A stretch of 64,000 bases of DNA from Bdellovibrio sp. ZAP7. Its GTDB lineage: Bacteria; Bdellovibrionota_B; Oligoflexia; Oligoflexales; RGVZ01. The stretch is from NCBI GenBank assembly GCA_945900755.1, contig CAMDKS010000010.1:1-64000 (forward strand). Reading direction: 5' to 3'. Of this stretch, positions 36,236 to 45,045 are shown piece after piece; the stretch's first letter is position 1; the number at the start of each line of letters is the position of its first letter. The notes beneath the pieces were generated by a model. That model was not told the origin of the DNA, made no database searches, and saw only the letters and a program-made list of their open reading frames with translations. A program made the position numbers and the translations under genes.

Positions 36236-37597
36236 TTATGCGGTAAATGCGTCGATCGATGTCATCAGTTCTCTGCAAAGAGTCTCAGCATGCTTTTCTA
36301 TATCGTCGCGATTTTGGCCCTCGACCATAATCCTTGCTAGACTTTCGGTGCCAGAATAACGAACCAGCACTCGGCCGTTACTTGCAAGCTTTGCTTCCGA
36401 GTCTTTTAACGCCAATTGAAATCCTTTAAGATTTTCCAATGGGATTTTTTCTTTAACGCGTACATTTTTAACAATTTGTGGGAAGCGCTCCATCGTCTGA
36501 CGAAGGTCTGAGGCCTTAACGCCACTTTCGAGCATGATTTCCAAAAACTTTAGGCCGGCCAATATGCCGTCACCAGTGGTCGATGAGTCTCTAAAAATAA
36601 GGTGGCCAGACTGCTCACCTCCAAGCATGTACTGACCGCTACGCATGGCTTCCATGACATACCGGTCTCCAACCTTCGAACGCACAAGTTTGCCCCCGTG
36701 CTTGGCTAGTGCCACTTCAAGCCCCATGTTGCTCATCACAGTTGAGACCACTGTGTTATTTACTAATTTTCCTTTTTTGAGTAACGAGACACCAACAGCT
36801 GCCAGCATTTCGTCGCCGTCGATTATTTCGCCCTTCTCATCGACAGCCACAATTCGGTCGGCATCACCGTCAAGTGCAATGCCCAAGTCTGCTTTATAAA
36901 GTAAGACTTTCTCGCGAAGAGTCTGTGGATAAAGGGCCCCACAGTGCTCGTTAATATTCAAACCATTGGGCTCATCTCCGACCACAAAAATTTCTGCGCC
37001 AAGTTCTTCGAAAACTTTAGGGGCGACTCGGTACCCAGCACCATTGGCGCAATCGATGACGATTCTTAGGCCATCAAGCCGAAGTTGTTTTGGAAACTGC
37101 TCTTTCAAGAAAACCGAATACTGTCCAATGGCATCGTCAATTCTTCTTGCGGTACCGATGCCTGCGCCCGTAGGCACATTTTCGGCCAAGGCGGGATCTT
37201 GAACAAGGCGTTCTAGTTCGTCCTCAACCTCGTCTGCGAGTTTATAGCCGTCGGCAGAAAATATTTTAATGCCGTTGTCATGAAATGGATTGTGAGAGGC
37301 TGAAATCACGATGCCGGCACTAGCTCGCATGCCTCGCGTCAGGTAAGCAATACCTGGGGTCGGCAAGGGGCCAAGAACATAAGCGTCTACGCCAACACTA
37401 CAAATGCCAGAACACAAAGCTTGTTCTAGCATGTAGCCACTTCTACGCGTATCTTTGCCAATTAGAATTCGTGCGTTATTTTGCCGAGTCCCAAAATAAA
37501 TTCCTATGGCTTGTCCAAGCCTAAGGATCATGTCTGGCGACATGGGATACACATTTGCTAATCCACGAACACCGTCGGTTCCAAATAATCGAGCCAT
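36236..37597 (-). CDS. glmM: Phosphoglucosamine mutase
   Basis: Interconverts glucosamine 6- and 1-phosphate for UDP-GlcNAc, needed for peptidoglycan and LPS. 453 residues; the ATG at 37597 (MARLFGTDG) is preferred over a GTG five codons upstream because the family begins here. The catalytic phosphoserine is in ISASHNP, the metal loop is DGDADR and the sugar loop is GEQSGH; RYSGTE binds phosphate. In most genomes this follows cdaA-ybbR; here it is inverted and separated by an accessory island. Confidence 0.96.
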   Translation of the reverse strand: MARLFGTDGVRGLANVYPMSPDMILRLGQAIGIYFGTRQNNARILIGKDTRRSGYMLEQALCSGICSVGVDAYVLGPLPTPGIAYLTRGMRASAGIVISASHNPFHDNGIKIFSADGYKLADEVEDELERLVQDPALAENVPTGAGIGTARRIDDAIGQYSVFLKEQFPKQLRLDGLRIVIDCANGAGYRVAPKVFEELGAEIFVVGDEPNGLNINEHCGALYPQTLREKVLLYKADLGIALDGDADRIVAVDEKGEIIDGDEMLAAVGVSLLKKGKLVNNTVVSTVMSNMGLEVALAKHGGKLVRSKVGDRYVMEAMRSGQYMLGGEQSGHLIFRDSSTTGDGILAGLKFLEIMLESGVKASDLRQTMERFPQIVKNVRVKEKIPLENLKGFQLALKDSEAKLASNGRVLVRYSGTESLARIMVEGQNRDDIEKHAETLCRELMTSIDAFTA

Positions 37598-37679
37598 GTC
37601 TCCCCCTATCACAATTCACTGCAGCTATTCTAGATGGTTTTGGTTGGCTCGGCAATTGGCATTGCCTAGCGCCCAATTA

Positions 37680-38633
37680 TCAGCCTAATGAAACGGGCTG
37701 TGGGTTAGATTCTAGATTTACTAGATTTACCAGATTTCTTAGACCTTTATTTTGCTTCGGATTAAGCGGCTTCCACATGGGTGACATGCCGTTAAACTGG
37801 GAGTGTTGAGCCATCCGGCGCTGGAGGGCTAGAGAGTCGTAGTTCTCCGCATCAAACGGCAATTGTTTATCGGACCTTTGCCAACGCTCATACCACCGCT
37901 CAGATAGTGGTTGGTTTAACGTGTTGAGGTGCGTGGACGCATGGGTTGTTTCTACTTTTAAGCCTGTTGGCAGTCCGTAACCAACATAAAACCCTGCAAG
38001 GAACATCGCCGCTCGAATGGGCGTGGCGATAGAATAGGTAAATAGATCGGTAGCCTCTTGGCCTTCAGCAGCGGCGCACCGAAGTCGAAGTTTGGTAAAG
38101 CAGCTGAGTGTCCACATATCTTCATTGACCGAGGGCGAGTAGGGGTCAAAGTACACTATTTCAGGATAACTAGTTTCCTGGTCGATGAGATCTAGGAAGT
38201 CTCCTGCCCTGAGATCCCAGACGATACGGCCGCAAGGACTAGTCCAGTGATGATCCCGCAAAATCGCCTCTAAGGCCTCACTGTAGCCCGTTAAGTGAGA
38301 AAACTCGTGGGCGTTGAGGAGCGTAAATTCTAGGAGTGCTAGATTGTTTTCAAAGCTTATAATGTGAAGGCGCCGGCCAGCTTGTCCTAGGGTCAAGGCA
38401 CAATGGATCGAGGCTACGGCATTCGAGGCTGCCCCTAGGCCAATATCGTAGATGACCAGGTCGTTTGTGCGGCCATTTTGCAACCTGAGACGAAGTCCCG
38501 ACTGCTCGACATAGAGGGCGTTGGCCTCTTGCCACGGCCCAATTGGGTTATGCATGATTTCATTGACGATTTTATTACGAATCGAGGTCGCGCCGGTGGT
38601 GGTTTGGACTATTTCAAAATCAGAAAGACTCAC
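37680..38633 (-). CDS. MnmC-like (DUF752) tRNA-modifying methyltransferase domain
   Basis: 317 residues from a GTG start. A SAM-binding fold is suggested by VIYDIGLGAASN (glycine-rich loop), and FDPYSPSVNEDMWT matches the D-x-F-x-P-x-x-N-P-x-M-W pattern of the MnmC N-terminal methyltransferase that finishes mnm5s2U34 in tRNA. The FAD oxidase half of the two-domain enzyme is absent, so this is a stand-alone methyltransferase domain; the tail carries a short repetitive NLVNLVNL segment. Three tRNA genes lie directly upstream, which may be coincidental. Confidence 0.7.
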   Translation of the reverse strand: MSLSDFEIVQTTTGATSIRNKIVNEIMHNPIGPWQEANALYVEQSGLRLRLQNGRTNDLVIYDIGLGAASNAVASIHCALTLGQAGRRLHIISFENNLALLEFTLLNAHEFSHLTGYSEALEAILRDHHWTSPCGRIVWDLRAGDFLDLIDQETSYPEIVYFDPYSPSVNEDMWTLSCFTKLRLRCAAAEGQEATDLFTYSIATPIRAAMFLAGFYVGYGLPTGLKVETTHASTHLNTLNQPLSERWYERWQRSDKQLPFDAENYDSLALQRRMAQHSQFNGMSPMWKPLNPKQNKGLRNLVNLVNLESNPQPVSLG

Positions 38634-38659
38634 AATTATCGGTCTTTCAGTAGAGGAAA

Positions 38660-38736
38660 TGGCGCACCCGGAAGGATTCGAACCTCCGACCCCCAGATTC
38701 GTAGTCTGATATTCTATCCAGCTGAACTACGGGTGC
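38660..38736 (-). tRNA. tRNA-Arg (ACG)
   Basis: 77 bases with encoded CCA. The acceptor stem is GCACCCG/CGGGTGC, the T-loop GGTTCGAATCC is present, and the anticodon loop CTACGAA gives ACG, which reads CGU and, after A34-to-I editing, CGC and CGA. Confidence 0.95.
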
Positions 38737-38824
38737 GTATCGATATGATGGTGCCCTATATACAAACCCTAGCTTTGGTTTGCAACAAAATTCCAGCTTA
38801 TTTATAGGAATTTGCAAAAAAAGG

Positions 38825-38914
38825 TGGCGGAAAGACGGGGATTCGAACCCCGGATAGGGTTACCCCTATGCATCCTTAGCAAGGATGTGCCTTCAGCCAC
38901 TCGGCCATCTTTCC
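38825..38914 (-). tRNA. tRNA-Ser (GCT)
   Basis: 90 bases with encoded CCA. Acceptor GGAAAGA/TCTTTCC, a long variable arm typical of serine tRNA, and an anticodon loop CTTGCTAAG region giving GCT, which reads AGC and AGU. Confidence 0.95.
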
Positions 38915-38985
38915 ATTCTTCACCTGTCTTAATGTCATCAGAGGCTTAAGTCTGCTGACATTCTTGGTGTGATACAAAACCACAA

Positions 38986-39073
38986 CGGAGAGAGAGGGAT
39001 TCGAACCCCCGGTGAGATGCAATCCCACAACAGTTTTCAAGACTGCCGCCATAAACCACTCGGCCATCTCTCC
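38986..39073 (-). tRNA. tRNA-Ser (TGA)
   Basis: 88 bases. Acceptor GGAGAGA/TCTCTCC, long variable arm, anticodon TGA reading UCA and other UCN codons. Unlike its two neighbours, the 3' CCA is not encoded (TTG follows the discriminator), so it must be added by a CCA-adding enzyme. Confidence 0.94.
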
Positions 39074-39264
39074 AAACAACTTGTGGTTTCTGCCTGAAGG
39101 CTCTCCCACTAGTATTTCCAAGAAATGCGAATATACATAGGAAGTCCCCAACGCTCAAGCAAAACAAACATCAATGAGAGTCGTGTGCAAAGATTATTTG
39201 CGGGTTCTGCCTATTTTTTAACCTAAATTCTGCCCGCGTGGCCATTTCGACCGTGACATCAGCC

Positions 39265-41235
39265 CTAGGCGGCCTGCTTAAATTCAAGACTAAATGTTGT
39301 GCCGTGATCCTTTGGAAATTTTTCCTTCTCTTTTGAGGTAACGGAAATGGATCCTTCGTAGAGGGTCATGTAAGCCTTGCAAATAGGCAAACCAAAGCCA
39401 GTTCCCTTTTCGCCGCCCGTACCCGTGCGTGAGGTTTGCTCCCCATCGCTAAATATTTTTGTGACAAGCTCCTTGGGCATACCGATTCCACTGTCTACAA
39501 CTTGAATGACGACAGATCCTACAATATTCGAGTGAACGACGACCTTGATCGTACCGTTGGCATGACTAAATTTGATTGCATTACTAATCAAGTTACAAAT
39601 CACGCTATGAAATAGAGTCTTGCGGTGCGCCCACACTTTAATGTTCTTAGCGTCTTGAATCTCAAGGTGGAGATTTTTTGTAGCAAGCCGAGTTTCAAAA
39701 GTCGCCATCAAGTCTTGGAGCATTGTATTGATATCCACAACCTCCAAGTTCATTTCAGCTTTTCCATCTTCGACGGCCTTTAGCTCTTTGATGCTGTCTA
39801 ATACTTCCTTTTGTTGATCGATCGCTTTCTTTGCCCGTTCAACAGAGCGCACCTTCACCTCTTCCGTCGTATTTGGCCGAGCAAGAATCATAAGACTGCC
39901 GTCAATGGTCGTAATATAATTGGATAGATCATGGGTGAGAACTCGAACAAACATCGACATCCTTTCCCCATAGTGGACGGTTGCCCGCTCTTTGGCGGTG
40001 ACCACTAGACCACGACGAACATTCATCATAACCGCAATCGAAAATACTACGTTTTGCAAAAGCTGATAGCCAAACACGGAATAACATGAATACCACGAGG
40101 AAGGATTCTCCATCGTAAACTGCATGGTCCAAAGATTGGCGCCAAATAAGTAAAGGCTAAATCCAAACATGTAGGTCACAGCAAACGTCGTAGCCTTGCG
40201 CCATGCCGCATAGATTGCTATGCCTAAGCTTCCAATGCTGACAATTTTGATGAACAGGTCTTGCACATTTGCCGCACCACTTTCATTAATTCCGAGTATC
40301 GCCGCCGTAAACATCAGTACACAACAGGCAAAACTGAAGTCGAAAAAATACCCTGCAAGACGACTCCACTTATCGGTTTCGAGAAATTTCTTTGAAAAGA
40401 GCGAAAACACAGCCATCAAAAAGGGTACCGCCGAGGCATCAATTTTTTCGCCTGGGAGGATCCAGCTCGCTGGCATCAAAAAATGAAAAAATCCATTGCT
40501 GAAAAAGGCCACAAGACCTGCCGCGACAACAAAGCTCGAATAGTAGTAGCTCAGTCGGTCTTTGACGACAAAGCCTGCCAAAAAATGGGTTAGGGCTACG
40601 AAGAATAGCATGCCGAGATAGAAACCAAAAAAGCTCATGTGACCTAGCTCAAATCTCAGAAGACTTTTGTCGGAGCGAACATGATAGAACAAATTTCGAG
40701 AATTGGATGACTGGATTCCAAAATAAGCGGTAAGTACCTCCTCGCTTTGGAAATCCATAGGCAACACCAGCAAATGTGACGCGACTGGACGAGCTGACCT
40801 AGGAAGAGCGGTGCCTGTGACGAGCTCCGTTGCGGAGTGATCGGCTCGCACAGTCTTAAGTTTCACGACGTTGCTTAACACGCCGTCCAAAGACATGAAC
40901 GAGTACCTCGTCGAGGTCCCCAGGTCATTTTGAAAACGCATGCGGTACCACACGATTCTTTCGCCCCCGTTGACATTGGGAGCCTTGTTTGTCCTAATCC
41001 AACGCTCACTAGGAATGGTGAGCGGGTCCTCGTCATTTGACTCTGCCTCCACCCAATCTAGTTGGTGGGTGCCGTCAAAAATAATGTCCTCGCCGTTTAA
41101 TGAGATGATCTTGGTTGGACTACTGTCCGCATGCGCCACACCTAACTGCGGCTCTGCGGCGAGTCCCGTTAGTGACGCTGCGGCGCAAAAAAGGACTACG
41201 GTGAGTCTCGTTATTTTTTTAAATAATTCCATCAT
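39265..41235 (-). CDS. 7TM-DISM membrane sensor histidine kinase
   Basis: 656 residues from the ATG at 41235 (TTG at 41256 is an alternative). A signal-anchor is followed by a periplasmic 7TMR-DISMED2-type sugar-binding-like domain (about 35-195), seven transmembrane helices (about 205-400), then a kinase. The His box is VRVLTHDLSNYI, the N box NLISNAIKFSH, G1 VVDSGIGMP, and G2 GTGFGLPICKAYM. The His box reads HDLSN, so phosphorylation on His is kept. DISM kinases sense periplasmic ligands, often carbohydrates. No response regulator is adjacent. Divergent neighbours: three tRNA genes and htpX. Confidence 0.9.
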   Translation of the reverse strand: MMELFKKITRLTVVLFCAAASLTGLAAEPQLGVAHADSSPTKIISLNGEDIIFDGTHQLDWVEAESNDEDPLTIPSERWIRTNKAPNVNGGERIVWYRMRFQNDLGTSTRYSFMSLDGVLSNVVKLKTVRADHSATELVTGTALPRSARPVASHLLVLPMDFQSEEVLTAYFGIQSSNSRNLFYHVRSDKSLLRFELGHMSFFGFYLGMLFFVALTHFLAGFVVKDRLSYYYSSFVVAAGLVAFFSNGFFHFLMPASWILPGEKIDASAVPFLMAVFSLFSKKFLETDKWSRLAGYFFDFSFACCVLMFTAAILGINESGAANVQDLFIKIVSIGSLGIAIYAAWRKATTFAVTYMFGFSLYLFGANLWTMQFTMENPSSWYSCYSVFGYQLLQNVVFSIAVMMNVRRGLVVTAKERATVHYGERMSMFVRVLTHDLSNYITTIDGSLMILARPNTTEEVKVRSVERAKKAIDQQKEVLDSIKELKAVEDGKAEMNLEVVDINTMLQDLMATFETRLATKNLHLEIQDAKNIKVWAHRKTLFHSVICNLISNAIKFSHANGTIKVVVHSNIVGSVVIQVVDSGIGMPKELVTKIFSDGEQTSRTGTGGEKGTGFGLPICKAYMTLYEGSISVTSKEKEKFPKDHGTTFSLEFKQAA

Positions 41236-41556
41236 ATCTATTCTAAAATTCTCCAAAAAAATTTCAGACCCTCACACAAGAGACACAAGCCCAAAAGCAC
41301 ACCTTCTAAAATTACGCCAAGTGCGAATTATTGCCTACTGTATCGGTCGATGGACTCATAACTTGAGAGCCCTCGCCTCCTAAACCTAGACATGCGTCGT
41401 TTTTTGAATACCCAATAAACGGGTAACCTGTGCTCATTGCGGTTTAAACGAGCTTGATTTGCTGATATTCCAATTGGCTAAGTGCCATCACGCCCATCTC
41501 GCGCTAGCAACTAGCTAGCGCGAAAGCGCCAGCGACTAGCTAAGAATTCGAAGACT
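41236..41556. other. Intergenic region between DISM kinase and htpX
   Basis: 321 bases without a gene. Near the htpX end is copy B of the dispersed palindromic element; no other signal is evident. Confidence 0.35.
41506..41544 (-). repeat. Dispersed palindromic element, copy B
   Basis: Read on the minus strand, TCGCTGGCGCTTTCGCGCTAGC matches copy A at 6843 in 20 of 23 core positions, including the TTTC loop, and the flanks again form an imperfect hairpin. Both copies lie just downstream of a minus-strand gene end. Confidence 0.5.
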
Positions 41557-42498
41557 TTAAGCTCGCTGTTGGGAATGAATGCCTTTGAACTGCGAGGATT
41601 GCAGGGCCAAAATTCTTTTGTCTAGGTCTGGGTGGGTTGAAAAAAGGGAAAGCCATCCGCTCCTGCGAGACGAAATTTTGAAGGCTGCAATCGCTTTTTG
41701 ATTTGCAGGCTCGGCCTCTGGACCATAATTATGAAGAGATTTGAGCGCTTCCAGAGCGCCAATCATTTTGGGGTAGCCCGCTATTTTTGCCCCGCCTTCA
41801 TCGGCCCGAAATTCACGCCAGCGACTAAACCAAGCAACCACGATACTCCCAAGAATACTTAAAGCTATTTCAAGACCCATGGTCACTAGAGTTTGCATCA
41901 TATAGCTTGGCCGTTCGTCATCATCTGAACGTGAACCACTGGTGATGGCGTAACTAATCACTCGCGCCAGGAACATCACAAAGGCGTTGATCACACCTTG
42001 CAGCAAAGTCATCGTCACCATGTCACCATTGGCGACGTGTGCAATCTCGTGACCGATGACGCCCTCCAATTCTTCTTTGTTCATACGATCAAGAAGTCCA
42101 GAGGAAACGGCCACAAGGGCCCGAGCTTTCGTGGGGCCGGTGGCAAAGGCGTTCACTTCACTGCTATTGTAGTACCCGACCTCTGGCCTTGCTGGGAGTC
42201 CTGCTTGTTCGGACAAACGATAAACCATTTGCACCAATTCGCGAAGTCTTGGCTCTTGGGCACTTTCATCCACTAACTGAACTCCCATCATCCACTTCGC
42301 CATTTTTCGCGACATGGCAAGAGATATGAAAGCACCGCTCATACCCCAAATCAAACAAAACGCCATCAATTGGCCGTAATCAATGCCGGCAGAGGTCATA
42401 TAGCCGGTTAGGCCAAGCATGTTTGTGACAAACGAAATAGTGGTCATGACCAGAATGTTGACCAGCATAAATAGAAAAATTCGCTTAAAGAAAGCCAT
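41557..42498 (-). CDS. htpX: HtpX membrane zinc metalloprotease
   Basis: Inner-membrane protease of the M48 family that helps degrade misfolded membrane proteins, complementing FtsH. 313 residues with transmembrane helices at both ends and the zinc motif HEIAHVANGD, plus a downstream Glu in EFRADEGGAK. The middle has two further helices. GGGGG eight bases before the ATG. Downstream of mdh on the same strand, 130 bases apart. Confidence 0.95.
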   Translation of the reverse strand: MAFFKRIFLFMLVNILVMTTISFVTNMLGLTGYMTSAGIDYGQLMAFCLIWGMSGAFISLAMSRKMAKWMMGVQLVDESAQEPRLRELVQMVYRLSEQAGLPARPEVGYYNSSEVNAFATGPTKARALVAVSSGLLDRMNKEELEGVIGHEIAHVANGDMVTMTLLQGVINAFVMFLARVISYAITSGSRSDDDERPSYMMQTLVTMGLEIALSILGSIVVAWFSRWREFRADEGGAKIAGYPKMIGALEALKSLHNYGPEAEPANQKAIAAFKISSRRSGWLSLFSTHPDLDKRILALQSSQFKGIHSQQRA

Positions 42499-42523
42499 GC
42501 ATCGATCCCCCTCAAAACAGTTA

Positions 42524-42561
42524 AAGGCGCCTTCTGACTAATTTACGGTCGAAGACGCCTT
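42524..42561 (-). terminator. Hairpin downstream of malate dehydrogenase gene
   Basis: On the minus strand AAGGCGTCTTC and GAAGGCGCCTT form an 11-base-pair stem with one G-T pair and a 16-base loop. A TGTTTT stretch follows five bases later, so this is a plausible but weak mdh terminator. It lies between the mdh stop and the htpX start. Confidence 0.5.
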
Positions 42562-42628
42562 AATTTATAAGACTGGTTCCCCTATTGTCAAGGGGCGAAA
42601 ATCCCCCCAAATCTCAAGGGCATTCCAT

Positions 42629-43618
42629 TTATTTGACCAACAGCTCTTTGACCACTTCGCGCTCTGCCAAAAGCTCTTTGGTCGTAGCTTCGATTTTCTT
42701 TTGGCTGTAGTCGGAAAGCGGTAGATCTTTAACGATTTCGTACTTGCCATCACCAAGTGAGCGAGTAGGGAATGAAAAGATAAGGCCTGCTGGGACGCCG
42801 TAAGAATTGCCATCACTTGGAACGGCGCAAGAAAAATATTTCCCCTTTGGGGTGGTCTCAAGTAGACGCCAAACATGGTCGATACAAGCCGATGCTGCGG
42901 ATGCCGCTGAAGATTTACCGCGAGCTTCGATGATGGCAGCTCCTCGTTGTTGAACTGTTTTCATGAAATCACCTTCAAGCCAAGCGCGGTCGGTGATGAC
43001 ATCCGTAATTCTTTTGCCGGCGATCGTGCCGTTTTCAAAGTCTGGGAACATCGTAGAGCTGTGGTTACCCCAGATTGCGATATTGATGTCGCCGACGTTA
43101 CAGCCAGCTTTCTTTGCAAGCTGTGCTTTAGCGCGGTTTTCATCAAGCATCGTCATGGCGCTGAAACGGGTAGCTGGTATGTCGCGGCAGTTGTGCTGTG
43201 CAATGAGTGCGTTGGTGTTACATGGGTTTCCTACGGTCACGATACGCACATCTTTAGCTGCGCGAGAAAGGGCTTTGCCTTGGGAGATAAAGATTGGGCC
43301 ATTGTCGCGAATAAGATCGTTTCGCTCCATGCCAGGGCCACGCGGTTTTGAGCCGACAAATAAGGCCCAGTTAATTCCAGAGAAGGCTGTTTCTGCTGAG
43401 TCAGATATGTTGATTCCTGCAAGTGTAGGAAAGCCGCAATCTTCAATCTCCATGGCGGTACCTTCTGCTGCTTTCATAGCGGGAGGAAGCTCCAGAAGGC
43501 TCAGTTGAACTTGTGTGTCTCTTCCAAACACTTCGCCAGACGCGAGGCGAAAAAGAAGACTATAACCGATTTGTCCTGCAGCACCCGTGATGGCAACTTT
43601 AACGATAGGCTTTGACAT
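42629..43618 (-). CDS. mdh: Malate dehydrogenase (type 2)
   Basis: NAD-dependent oxidation of malate to oxaloacetate in the citric-acid cycle. 329 residues, the cytosolic/bacterial type 2 form. The NAD loop [10 protein letters not shown], substrate Arg in PRGPGMER, the catalytic His in GNHSST and the LIRDNGPIF segment are conserved. GGAG nine bases before the ATG. The gene stands between a membrane zinc-ribbon protein gene and htpX, all on the minus strand, but with long gaps. Confidence 0.95.
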   Translation of the reverse strand: MSKPIVKVAITGAAGQIGYSLLFRLASGEVFGRDTQVQLSLLELPPAMKAAEGTAMEIEDCGFPTLAGINISDSAETAFSGINWALFVGSKPRGPGMERNDLIRDNGPIFISQGKALSRAAKDVRIVTVGNPCNTNALIAQHNCRDIPATRFSAMTMLDENRAKAQLAKKAGCNVGDINIAIWGNHSSTMFPDFENGTIAGKRITDVITDRAWLEGDFMKTVQQRGAAIIEARGKSSAASAASACIDHVWRLLETTPKGKYFSCAVPSDGNSYGVPAGLIFSFPTRSLGDGKYEIVKDLPLSDYSQKKIEATTKELLAEREVVKELLVK

Positions 43619-43728
43619 AATTTATTGCTCCAATTTAGTAATTCATTTTCTTAGGTACTATTGTATCTTATTTTGCCTTGTTTTCGCAGACCATTTCTCT
43701 CTGAAGTTTAATAATTTGCAGGCCTTGC

Positions 43729-44472
43729 TTATTCTGGCTCCCGCGAAATCAACCTTGAATCCTTGCTGTACGCTATTCTTAGTCGAGATGTTGGTGGCCC
43801 AGCCACGACGACGTCGCGGTTGATCTCCCAGTACTCTGGGGAAGGCGTCCAAGTCTTCGCGACAGACCAGTGAACTTGTTTGCCTTCTTCCGTAAAAAAC
43901 AGAACGCGGGCCTTTCTGGTGCTTAGCAGCTTTTCGCGACAGTAGTGACAGGCCGTAACATCTTTGGTGTTGTCTTCAAGTTTCACCTTAACTTTGCTGA
44001 AACTGTTGGCCTCAAAGGGTTTTGAGCAAAAATGACAGCCAATAAAAAAGTTAGCTTCCGAGGGGCCCAAATTTGAAAATTGATGGGGCTTGCCGCGGCG
44101 CCCTTTTTCCATGGCCGCCTCTATTTTGGCAAGTCGAGCGTTGATATCGCCGACAAGAAAGATGGGCGCCTGCAAAACATCAGGCTCAAGTCCGTGACTC
44201 CTTATTTTTTTGACGGCAAGCATCAGTGTTTCGATTCTTTTGAGGGCAGAGTGATAGTGGTCGAGCAACACCGTGCCTTTGGTGACGGCGGCCAGGGACT
44301 CAAGCCTATTAGCCCGGTTGACCAATTTTTCTAAGTCTTGCATCAATCGAGCAAATTGATTGCGATACCCGTTCGCTCGTCCCCGCGCTCCGGAGTCATG
44401 CAATAAAAATAGTCCTAGGAGTGCCGATAGAATGGCCACCGCAAATAGAAAAGTAAGGGTCCAATGGTGCAT
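43729..44472 (-). CDS. Membrane-anchored coiled-coil protein with a zinc ribbon, unknown function
   Basis: 247 residues, AAGGA upstream. One N-terminal transmembrane helix (about 5-24), then a helical coiled-coil region (about 35-120), then two Cys pairs (CHFC and CHYC, about 35 residues apart) that should form a zinc ribbon, followed by a conserved-looking segment KVLFFT-like and WEINRDVVV. No named family recognised. The topology would place the zinc ribbon in the cytoplasm. Neighbours give no clue. Confidence 0.72.
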   Translation of the reverse strand: MHHWTLTFLFAVAILSALLGLFLLHDSGARGRANGYRNQFARLMQDLEKLVNRANRLESLAAVTKGTVLLDHYHSALKRIETLMLAVKKIRSHGLEPDVLQAPIFLVGDINARLAKIEAAMEKGRRGKPHQFSNLGPSEANFFIGCHFCSKPFEANSFSKVKVKLEDNTKDVTACHYCREKLLSTRKARVLFFTEEGKQVHWSVAKTWTPSPEYWEINRDVVVAGPPTSRLRIAYSKDSRLISREPE

Positions 44473-44732
44473 GACTTGTCCTTGGGGTTGATTTTTTCAA
44501 TCCACAGCTAGAATATCACCTTCTATAGCGGCAGAAAAATTTTGCAATAATCGGTAGTTATTGGAAAAGTCTTAATTTGCCTTGGGTTTTGCCGATATTT
44601 CACGGGGGTAGAGCCTCTATCTTTTTGGAGCGTGAACGCCGAAAAAAAATAATCTTAAAGATTTCATTCCATAAGCCGATTGTATTAGTAGACGCGTTAT
44701 CTTTTGGTTATATTAAAAATAGTGGGGTCGCT

Positions 44733-44927
44733 ATGAGTGGTACTTATGATAATAAACGAGTAGCCTTTGCTATTATTGAAAAAAAGTACAAGGACTACAT
44801 CGCACTCTATAGAATGGTTAATAATGGCAGCCTGCAGGGATTAACCCCCTTTGATGACTTTTACTGGCACTATACCTATTATCACAAGTACGTCACTGGG
44901 AAGATTTCCGATAATCGTGGCTACTGA
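44733..44927 (+). CDS. Small hypothetical protein
   Basis: 64 residues from the ATG at 44733 (GTGGGG upstream); a longer reading from 44577 adds 52 residues of unlikely composition. It is rich in Tyr, Lys and Asp (RVAFAIIEKKYKDYIALYRM, DDFYWHYTYYHKY). No family or motif recognised. It could be a small regulatory or binding protein. It lies alone between two facing intergenic gaps. Confidence 0.45.
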   Translation: MSGTYDNKRVAFAIIEKKYKDYIALYRMVNNGSLQGLTPFDDFYWHYTYYHKYVTGKISDNRGY

Positions 44928-45045
44928 TACATCTGTCCCATTATTGTTCATGTCTTTACTTGACCTAACAGCCTAATTACACCTAAGCTAAAATTAGGTT
45001 GTTATAGTTTTGTCAATTTTACCAAAATTTAATGGTGGTTAGGCG

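Noticed and set aside
43587-43823. Plus-strand 78-residue ORF at the mdh/zinc-ribbon boundary
   Set aside because: It overlaps the 3' end of the minus-strand zinc-ribbon gene; no start signal or domain.
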